Shown: one piece after another, positions 1-5,199 of the stretch
How positions within the stretch are numbered: position 1 is the first letter of the stretch
Layout of the letters: every line of letters begins with the position of its first letter
NCBI GenBank assembly: GCA_964472395.1
Contig: CAYYMM010000156.1
Location: forward strand, 1-8,068
Source of the DNA: CALFER01 sp964472395
GTDB taxonomy: Bacteria; CSSED10-310; CALFER01
Length of the DNA stretch: 8,068 bases
Reading direction: 5' to 3'
Program-made: the position numbers and the translations under genes
Notes under the pieces: model-generated
Told to the model about the DNA's origin: nothing
What the model saw: only the letters and a program-made list of their open reading frames with translations
Database searches by the model: none

Positions 1-1
1 G

Positions 2-2428
2 TTGAGCGCAGTGACGGGAACGATCGGCGGGATCGTGCGTGAAGAAGGCTTCGACTATGACAGCACGGGTAACATGACGCACCAGATGCGAGTCATCGAT
101 GGAGTGGATCAGTTTGACCGTGAGTATCAGTATGGGAGCGCTCGTGGATTGCTCGTGTTCGGAGGGACCGATGGGACCACCGACATGGGAGACACGTGGA
201 AACTGGAGAAGGACGCCGAGCAGTGGGAAGCAATCGAGGGGAGTGGACCGAGCGCACGGAGCGATGCGGCGATGATGTACGATCCGTATCTCGACCAGAC
301 GGTGTTGTTCGGAGGCGTGAGTCGAACGGGCGGAACGCCGGTTGTGCAGGGCGACACGTGGGTAAATGAAGACGGGCAGTGGCGGCAAGTTGAATTGACC
401 AATGGACCGGAAGCGAGGTTTGGTCATGCCATGGTGTATCTCAAGGGGACGCGCCGGATCGTGATGCTCGGGGGTGAGCGAGCGAACGGAACACCGACGG
501 ATGACATGTGGATCTGGCGGGGGTCGAGATGGGAGCAGGTCTCCGGAGATCACCCGTTGAACAGGACAGAATTCGGAGCCGCGGCGTTGGGAGCGAATGG
601 GATACTGGTGTTTGGAGGACGTGACGCGGATCCCCCTCATCAGGTATTAAATGATACGTGGAAGTATGAGAACGGGGTTTGGACAGAATTGAGTATCGCC
701 GATGGTCCGGCCGCGCGCTATGGCCATGGGATGACGTGGGATGCGTCGGCGGGGCAAGTCGTATTGGCCGGGGGAACGACGGACGGTACGGCGATGCTGA
801 AGGACACCTGGGTATTTCTGACGGAGAGCTGGTATCGACTTCCGGATGCGGAATCTCCGGCGAGCCTGGGGATGAGTCTCGTGTATGATCCGGATCGCGA
901 AGCCGTGGTGCAGTTCGGAGGCGGGGAGTCGCAGGGAGTTGCAAACGCGCTGTGGATGCTCAATGATGAAGGCATGTGGATCGAAGAGGATCTCGACAAC
1001 CGACCGCCTGCCCGACGGGAAGCGGCTGCCGTCTATCTGGCCAGCCGGACCGCCAACCGTCCCGATAGTGGCTCGACGGATACCGGCAAAGGCGCATGGA
1101 GTTACCGGTACGATGGCCGGGGCAACCGGATCGCCGATGCCGAGTTTGAGTATCAGTATAACGCCGCGGATCGACTGGTGGCGATTAACGATCGGGAAAC
1201 CAAACAGGAGCTCATGCGGAGTGTGTATGACGGGACCGGTAAACGGGTCAAGATGAGCGAAACGGATGGACCGACAATGTGGACGATGTATGACGGAGAA
1301 GTGCCGATGATCGAGCGGGACGAGGATGGTTCCGTTGCGCTGCATGTGTATGCGGATGGTCTCCACATTGCGAGACTGACCATGCCGGGATCGAAGGATG
1401 CGACCGATGATCCGCCCGGAGTTGAGTATTACCACAGCGATCATTTGGGCAGTCCGAGACTGATGACCGATGAAGATGGCGCTGTGGTGTGGCCATCCGG
1501 AAAGGGAGCCTCCTACTGGGCGTATGGCGGAGTGATGGAGGATTTAGCCGGAAACACCGACGCAAACCGCTGGCGGTTCACCGGAAAACACGAAGACGAA
1601 TCCACCGGCCATCATTACTTCAACGCGAGATACCTATCGGAAAGCACAAAATACAATGCGCCGCAGTTCATGAGTCCGGATCCTGTGTTGGGGAGTGTTG
1701 GCGATCCGAGGAGTTGGAACCGGTATGCGTATTGCCTCGGGAATCCGATTAGGTATTTGGATCCATCGGGGAAAGTAGTTGCGTATGATCTTAATGGTGA
1801 TGGAAGTTTAAATACATGGGAAAGTAGTGCAGAAGAATTGTTTCATAGAGTTGAGTCGATAGCAGGAAATGAAGGTGAATTGTATGACGCGATTCAGATG
1901 TTACATAAAAGTGAAGTTGTTTTTTACATTGTTCTCGGAACTGATGGAGCACAAGGGAGGAAACTCGACACAAAAAACCTAGGGGGTGAGTTTTGGGTAA
2001 AACAATCAGCGGAAGGTAAAACGGCACGGATTCAGATTTTCAACAATCATAGTTTTCAGATGAGTAATGAAACCGTTGCGGTTCATGAGATCAAACATGG
2101 TGCTCAGTTTTTAGAAGGGAAACTAGCCTTTCGTTACGAGGGCGGTAGCGCATGGGTGCCAACGTATGTCGATATGGTCGACGAACTTGAAGCCTGGACG
2201 ATGCAATTCAAGTATGCGACCGAGGATGAACGAATCAATAAAAGATGGAGTGGTTTTTTCGAAGCATCAAACGATCTGGAGCGAATGATGTGGATTAAAG
2301 AACAAAGCCAGTCATATAAAAACAATAGATTTGATCAAGAATTACCACCAAAAGGAACAAAGCAAAAAGGCATTTACAATGAAGTAATTCCCGGAGTAAA
2401 TATGAGATATTTTTGGTGTGTTCCATGA
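2..2428 (+). CDS. RHS/YD-repeat polymorphic toxin with kelch propeller and HExxH C-terminal domain (5' partial)
   Basis: The reading frame is open to the left edge and begins inside a YD repeat, so the true start lies upstream; residues are numbered from the codon at position 2. Residues about 16-45 form a YD repeat (FDYDSTGNMT). Residues about 49-350 are kelch-like repeats (LVFGG, VLFGG, VMLGG, LVFGG, VVLAGG, VVQFGG, each followed by a DTW or W position). YD repeats resume at about 365 (YRYDGRGNRI). The RHS core carries the signature YYHSDHLGSPRLMTDEDG (476-493), FTGKHEDESTG and RYLDPSG (to 590). An EF-hand loop follows at 596-607. The tail to residue 808 holds HEIKH (H695, E696, H699) and ELEAW (E728/E730), a plausible zincin site with a third acidic ligand. 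RHS proteins of this layout are known to shelter and deliver C-terminal toxins; that this tail is a peptidase toxin is inferred. The tail is AT-rich, unlike the core. The stop overlaps the next gene. Confidence 0.9.
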   Translation: MSAVTGTIGGIVREEGFDYDSTGNMTHQMRVIDGVDQFDREYQYGSARGLLVFGGTDGTTDMGDTWKLEKDAEQWEAIEGSGPSARSDAAMMYDPYLDQTVLFGGVSRTGGTPVVQGDTWVNEDGQWRQVELTNGPEARFGHAMVYLKGTRRIVMLGGERANGTPTDDMWIWRGSRWEQVSGDHPLNRTEFGAAALGANGILVFGGRDADPPHQVLNDTWKYENGVWTELSIADGPAARYGHGMTWDASAGQVVLAGGTTDGTAMLKDTWVFLTESWYRLPDAESPASLGMSLVYDPDREAVVQFGGGESQGVANALWMLNDEGMWIEEDLDNRPPARREAAAVYLASRTANRPDSGSTDTGKGAWSYRYDGRGNRIADAEFEYQYNAADRLVAINDRETKQELMRSVYDGTGKRVKMSETDGPTMWTMYDGEVPMIERDEDGSVALHVYADGLHIARLTMPGSKDATDDPPGVEYYHSDHLGSPRLMTDEDGAVVWPSGKGASYWAYGGVMEDLAGNTDANRWRFTGKHEDESTGHHYFNARYLSESTKYNAPQFMSPDPVLGSVGDPRSWNRYAYCLGNPIRYLDPSGKVVAYDLNGDGSLNTWESSAEELFHRVESIAGNEGELYDAIQMLHKSEVVFYIVLGTDGAQGRKLDTKNLGGEFWVKQSAEGKTARIQIFNNHSFQMSNETVAVHEIKHGAQFLEGKLAFRYEGGSAWVPTYVDMVDELEAWTMQFKYATEDERINKRWSGFFEASNDLERMMWIKEQSQSYKNNRFDQELPPKGTKQKGIYNEVIPGVNMRYFWCVP
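146..1051 (+). other. Kelch-like beta-propeller domain within the RHS protein
   Basis: This is the domain at residues 49-350. Six FGG/GG-type strands recur every 45-50 residues, each with a downstream tryptophan (DTWKL, DTWVN, DMWIW, DTWKY, DTWVF, LWML) and an intervening R-x-x-H-like strand (ARSDAAMMY, ARFGHAMVY, ARYGHGMTW). The first unit lacks its opening strand, and an unpaired opening strand (ARREAAAVY, 337-345) follows the sixth. That is the pattern expected of a six-bladed ring closed by strands from both ends. Kelch and galactose-oxidase propellers generally bind proteins or glycans; the ligand here is unknown. Confidence 0.75.
1787..1822 (+). other. EF-hand calcium-binding loop at the RHS core/toxin junction
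   Basis: Residues 596-607 read DLNGDGSLNTWE. They fit the canonical 12-residue EF-hand loop: D at position 1, N at 3, D at 5, G at 6, hydrophobic L at 8 and E at 12. The loop starts six residues after the DPSG that ends the RHS core. A single loop could be a dockerin-like or structural calcium site. Calcium binding is inferred from the motif alone. Confidence 0.7.
1823..2428 (+). other. C-terminal putative zincin metallopeptidase toxin domain
   Basis: Residues 608-808 follow the RHS core and EF-hand loop. The sequence TVAVHEIKHGAQFLEG contains an HExxH motif (H695-E696-H699). A DELEAW stretch about 30 residues later supplies a candidate third metal ligand (E728 or E730), as in gluzincin-like families. 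The domain is much richer in A+T than the core, consistent with an exchangeable toxin tip. It could instead be a non-toxic or catalytically inactive tail, because substrate and activity cannot be read from sequence. Confidence 0.6.
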
Positions 2429-2877
2429 GAAAGGCACTATTTATAGTTGTTTTGGTTAATCTGTTTAGTGGGTGTCTTACTAAAGAAAAGTACATTGTTG
2501 GAAAAAGCATAACTGAACGCGTGGATTTTGAAGATTTTATACAATTGTATCTTAATGCAATTTGTAGACGCGATCAGGATGTGCTATCAGTGTTGGTCAA
2601 AGCAGGGCCTTATCTCACTGTTTTCTCAGATGTTGAAGTCAACATTATTCCAGAAGCTTGTAAATTAAAAATCAAGGGTGTTTCTTATGATCATGATATT
2701 GAACCACCTGAAAGTTTGCAGCTAAAAAAACTAATTCCTGGATATATAGTGTTATTAGAGGATGAAGAGACTGGAAAGGAATATATATTTAGCTTTTTTG
2801 TGATTAGAAATCGCATTTATTTAGATAGATCTTTAGAAGAGCGCTACAATCCGGAACGTTCTTATCAGGGTCCATAA
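2425..2877 (+). CDS. Predicted lipoprotein, candidate immunity protein for the RHS toxin
   Basis: The ATG at 2425 overlaps the TGA of the RHS gene (ATGA), suggesting translational coupling; no strong Shine-Dalgarno is visible. A TTG at 2413 in the same frame is a less likely start, because starting at 2425 puts the positive residues right at the N-terminus of a signal peptide. The 150-residue product begins MRKALFIVVLVNLFSGC: basic n-region, hydrophobic core and a lipobox-like FSGC with C17 as the lipidated residue. The mature part is small, mixed alpha/beta by eye, with a C-terminal run of likely beta strands (YIVLLEDEETGKEYIFSFFV); no family was recognised. Position directly behind an RHS toxin tail, together with the same low G+C, makes it the likely cognate immunity protein. 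A lipid anchor would place it in the envelope. The immunity role is inferred from context only. Confidence 0.75.
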   Translation: MRKALFIVVLVNLFSGCLTKEKYIVGKSITERVDFEDFIQLYLNAICRRDQDVLSVLVKAGPYLTVFSDVEVNIIPEACKLKIKGVSYDHDIEPPESLQLKKLIPGYIVLLEDEETGKEYIFSFFVIRNRIYLDRSLEERYNPERSYQGP

Positions 2878-3016
2878 ACCACAACCGTCAAACAGGAGAG
2901 CTGTCAAACTCCGAATATAGATATCTGAAAGGTGCGCAAGGATGAAAAATGACCGTAAGAGTCAGCTCAATTCTAGTGTCAAGCTCATCTTTAACACTTT
3001 GAATTTTTGAAGCGTA

Positions 3017-3090
3017 TAAAATCAATGGGTTAAAGCCACACTAAAAGTTCTGGGCACCAGACTTTCAAGCCCTTTAAAATCAATATGTTA
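3017..3090. repeat. Spaced direct repeat TAAAATCAATnnGTTA
   Basis: Two 16-bp copies, at 3017-3032 and 3075-3090, match at 14 of 16 positions. They lie 58 bp apart and flank the hairpin at 3044-3065. The arrangement could be a decayed duplicated intergenic element or a pair of protein-binding sites. No function can be assigned. Confidence 0.5.
3044..3065. repeat. Imperfect hairpin between the direct repeats
   Basis: AAAGTTCTGG pairs with CCAGACTTT around a GCA loop, giving nine base pairs with one bulged T. No run of T follows on the plus strand, so a rho-independent terminator is not supported. It may be a small structured RNA or a remnant of a mobile repeat. Confidence 0.4.
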
Positions 3091-3325
3091 CAGATCTGAA
3101 ACGTGCGACTTGTTGAGCAATAAAGGAAATGAATTGGGAGAATTTGATGCCCACAGAGGGCATCGCTCGAGAGGTTTCCGGCTGGATCTCCGATTGTATC
3201 CGGAATATCTTGTCCTGATCTGTCAGGTCCCCTTCGTCACCCCGGTCCAATTCCTGACGGATCCGGTCCCTGTGAAACGCATCCCCGCTGTTGCTAATCT
3301 GTAAAGCCGATTTGACACTGAGCAA

Positions 3326-3420
3326 TCGGGGTCGGGGTCGCTATCGGTATCGGGGTCGAACGGGGTGCCCATCTCAACGGGAATCGATACCGAACCCGAT
3401 TCCGACCCCGACGCCGAAGG
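3326..3420. repeat. Opposed arrays of a TCG-phased hexamer (imperfect inverted repeat)
   Basis: The left arm, 3326-3361, is six consecutive hexamers beginning TCG (TCGGGG twice, TCGCTA, TCGGTA, TCGGGG, TCGAAC). The right arm, 3385-3420, is six hexamers beginning CGA (CGATAC, CGAACC, CGATTC, CGACCC, CGACGC, CGAAGG), the reverse-complement phase. A spacer of 23 bp separates them. Aligning 3331-3358 with the reverse complement of 3385-3412 gives 22 matches in 28 positions. A long stem-loop is possible. On the minus strand the repeat would read as a D/P/S-rich peptide, which is more likely a by-product of the hexamer than a real protein. Confidence 0.7.
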
Positions 3421-3550
3421 ACTGCTCGGAAAGAACCGGATTCCGGATCTCCGCTGACGCTCCGCCCGGATTGACAGCATTGAAGATCCACAATGGTGGG
3501 ACCTGCACGGCGGGAAGACGATGAATGCAATCCAGGACTTTGAAACTAAC

Positions 3551-3579
3551 ATGACATGCGCGATTTCGCGTGATAATAT
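3551..3579 (+). promoter_or_regulatory. Candidate sigma-70-type promoter with palindrome in the spacer
   Basis: ATGACA (3551-3556, one mismatch to TTGACA) lies 17 bp before TAATAT (3574-3579). The spacer contains the perfect inverted repeat CGCGA-TT-TCGCG (3559-3570), a position where a repressor could compete with polymerase. It is placed suitably for the glycosyltransferase gene. The elements are short and unsupported by anything beyond position. Confidence 0.35.
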
Positions 3580-3593
3580 TCTCCTTACAGACG

Positions 3594-3612
3594 AAGGAGA
3601 TCGACCATCATG
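3594..3612 (+). promoter_or_regulatory. Strong ribosome-binding site and ATG, partly in a hairpin
   Basis: AAGGAG (3594-3599) precedes ATG 3610 by 10 bases and is by far the best start signal near the glycosyltransferase. The same bases are complementary to TCTCCTT at 3580-3586, giving a 7-bp perfect stem with loop ACAGACG that would hide the site in RNA. The frame opened by this ATG hits TGA after 14 codons. Confidence 0.6.
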
Positions 3613-3654
3613 CCGCTGCTCACCCGCCGCCTCGCCACAGCCCACTCCGCCTGA
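3610..3654 (+). other. 14-codon N-terminal segment ending in an in-frame TGA
   Basis: The ATG at 3610 encodes MPLLTRRLATAHSA, then TGA at 3652-3654, then continues in the same frame as LLVLALFIACHILY, the first membrane helix of the glycosyltransferase. The segment reads as the natural basic cytoplasmic start of that protein, so the TGA looks like a nonsense change (TGG to TGA would restore a Trp). It could instead be a short leader peptide with reinitiation at GTG 3661, six bases after the stop. TGA is the ordinary stop of three other genes in the window, so reassignment is unlikely. Confidence 0.6.
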
Positions 3655-3660
3655 CTGCTC

Positions 3661-5199
3661 GTGCTCGCACTCTTCATCGCCTGTCATATCCTCTACGTTT
3701 CATCCGTCCACCCGCTCCCCGTCCACGACTCGACGGCCTACCTCTGCAAAGCCGCTCGTATCACCCGCCTCTTCGATACCCAACCACCCCTCTCCGCACT
3801 CGCACAGTCTCTCCGCGTCGAACAACGCTTCCGTCCGCCATTCCACCCCCTCCGCGCCATATTGCTCAACGTCAACTCCCCCGGAATCTTCTCCCGGATC
3901 CTCCTGTCCAATATCGCCCTGATCCTCCTGATCGCACTCCAACTCCGCCGCCTCGAATCCCGGATCTCGCCTGCCATCATCCCCGGCGCCGCCATCATCC
4001 TCTGGCTCGCATTCCCACTCACCATCCGTCAATCAACGTCCTTTTTCAGCGAACTCACACTCACCCCCATCGTCCTGGGACTCTATCTCATGCTCCTCAA
4101 CCCGACCCCTCCGTCGGCGCGCAACGGGATCGCCTGGGGCGCTCTCTCCGGACTCGGTTGCCTCACCAAACTCACCTTCCCCGCCTTCCTCCTGCCGGCA
4201 CTCGCCTGGCGTCTGCTAAATCTGCCCCGGCCGGTCCGACTCCCCTGGTTCACCCTTTTTATCATCGTGACAGTGCTCATCGCAGGCCCCTGGTACGGTC
4301 TCAACTGCCACGAGATTCTCCAGAATTTCTCGATGAACATGACAGTATCCCCGGATCGTCCCTGCGGGAGCGCTCTGTCGATCCGCCAATTCATCTGGTA
4401 CCCTCTGATCTCTCCGCAGATTCTCTCGATGGCAGGCCTTCTGCTGTGCGTCACCGGCACCGCCGCTGCATGGCGTCGCCGTTCCCGCCCGGTCAACCTG
4501 CTCTTCATCACGCTCCTGTCCGGATATATCGTTTTCTCGCTCCTCTCCCATAAGGAATACCGGCACGTTTTCGCGCTGACACCGTTCGCCGCTCTCCTGG
4601 CAGCCGCCGGATTCACTTCATTCAGCGCCCGTTCGCTACGCCGCGTGGTTCATCTGACCCTCATCGTCGTGGCCTGTCTCAATATCACCGCCATGTATCG
4701 TGCCCGGTTCGACATCGGAGTCACTCCGATCGAGCAGATCAATCAATCCCGGCGCTTCGATCGGATTCTGAGTTGTCTGGGGCAGGAGGGCGAACGGAAA
4801 AGGGTGGCATTCGGATCGATCCACATGGGATTCTGCGGTGAGGCGTTTTCGGTGTTCTGTGAATTCGAGACGGGAGTCAGGCGATTCGATACAATGTACT
4901 ATGTCGGTTACTCCGAACGCTGGATCAACGTGATGACGATGGCGGATTACTACATCTGCCGATCGGATCAGCAGACCCTTGATCCCGATAGTCCTGTCTT
5001 CGCGATTCTCGAGAAAACCCGGCAGGCGATCACCGGCAACAGGTCGCTCGCACCCCGCTTCACCTTGCGCTGTTCAATCCCGGCCGACACGCCGGGTGAA
5101 ACGTGGATGATCGAGATTTACGAACGGGTGGTTCCGGCGGACACGGCTGAACGGGAGGAGTGGATGCGTGCGCTCGGAGATCGTCCGGAATCACTGTGA
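3661..5199 (+). CDS. GT-C family membrane glycosyltransferase, ArnT/GT39-like (N-terminus possibly interrupted)
   Basis: This is an integral membrane protein of about 512 residues if started at GTG 3661; with the upstream segment it would span 529 codons including the TGA. Proteins of this fold move a sugar from a polyprenyl-phosphate carrier to lipid or protein on the outer face of the inner membrane. Supporting features are an acidic residue in the first loop (VHDSTAYL, D23, where GT-C enzymes carry the catalytic Asp), a FRPPFHPL loop, SFFSELTLTP, GLGCLTKLTFPA (about 164-175), AGPWYGLN (about 208-215) and HKEYRHVFALTPFAALLAAAGF-type sequence (297 on). There are roughly eight to ten hydrophobic helices up to residue 345 and a soluble C-terminal domain to 512. 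The acceptor is unknown. GTG 3661 has no ribosome-binding site, so the gene may be a recent pseudogene or may depend on reinitiation. It ends 9 bp inside the convergent gene. Confidence 0.8.
   Translation: MLALFIACHILYVSSVHPLPVHDSTAYLCKAARITRLFDTQPPLSALAQSLRVEQRFRPPFHPLRAILLNVNSPGIFSRILLSNIALILLIALQLRRLESRISPAIIPGAAIILWLAFPLTIRQSTSFFSELTLTPIVLGLYLMLLNPTPPSARNGIAWGALSGLGCLTKLTFPAFLLPALAWRLLNLPRPVRLPWFTLFIIVTVLIAGPWYGLNCHEILQNFSMNMTVSPDRPCGSALSIRQFIWYPLISPQILSMAGLLLCVTGTAAAWRRRSRPVNLLFITLLSGYIVFSLLSHKEYRHVFALTPFAALLAAAGFTSFSARSLRRVVHLTLIVVACLNITAMYRARFDIGVTPIEQINQSRRFDRILSCLGQEGERKRVAFGSIHMGFCGEAFSVFCEFETGVRRFDTMYYVGYSERWINVMTMADYYICRSDQQTLDPDSPVFAILEKTRQAITGNRSLAPRFTLRCSIPADTPGETWMIEIYERVVPADTAEREEWMRALGDRPESL
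5191..5199. other. Tail-to-tail overlap of convergent genes
   Basis: The plus-strand glycosyltransferase stop is TGA 5197-5199 and the minus-strand gene stop is the complement of 5191-5193. The two coding regions share 9 bp, leaving no room for a terminator between them; termination must occur inside the opposite gene or depend on Rho. Confidence 0.85.

Larger units (their letters stand above)
2878..3109. other. AT-rich intergenic segment without a gene
   Basis: No convincing coding frame is present on either strand. It continues the low G+C of the preceding toxin/immunity pair and ends where composition returns to GC-rich. It holds a spaced direct repeat and an imperfect hairpin, listed separately. 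No clear rho-independent terminator with a T-tract was found after the lipoprotein gene. Confidence 0.5.
3110..3609. other. GC-rich intergenic segment without a supported gene
   Basis: G+C returns to the background of the flanking genes. Short open frames exist on both strands, including one starting at the ATG at 3147 that encodes only 23 residues before TGA. None shows a recognisable protein family or a convincing ribosome-binding site. The segment contains the opposed hexamer arrays and, at its right end, the upstream region of the glycosyltransferase. Confidence 0.5.

Noticed and set aside
441..1444. Long minus-strand open frames across the kelch and RHS region
   Set aside because: They lie opposite a clear RHS/kelch reading frame and encode low-complexity R/P/S/H-rich peptides with no recognisable domain; they are antisense shadows.
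3049..3068. Sigma-54-like promoter around TGGGCACCAGACTTTCAAG
   Set aside because: The GG element is present, but the GC element at the required spacing is missing, and no gene starts downstream.
3080..3325. Minus-strand 81-codon frame and the plus-strand 23-residue frame at 3147
   Set aside because: Neither has a convincing ribosome-binding site or family resemblance, and the region looks intergenic. A decayed gene cannot be excluded but is not supported.
3326..3420. Hexamer arrays as a CRISPR or as a coding D/P-rich repeat
   Set aside because: The units are 6 bp with no spacers, so this is not a CRISPR. The peptide reading is equally repetitive in several frames and on both strands, pointing to a DNA-level repeat.
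3652..3654. TGA read through as selenocysteine or as Trp by an alternative code
   Set aside because: The codon sits before a membrane helix with no redox motif, no obvious SECIS-like hairpin follows, and TGA is the normal stop of three other genes in the window.
3570..4553. Plus-strand frame of 327 codons overlapping the glycosyltransferase
   Set aside because: Its product is P/H/R/T-rich and without domain signs, while the other frame has membrane helices and GT-C motifs.
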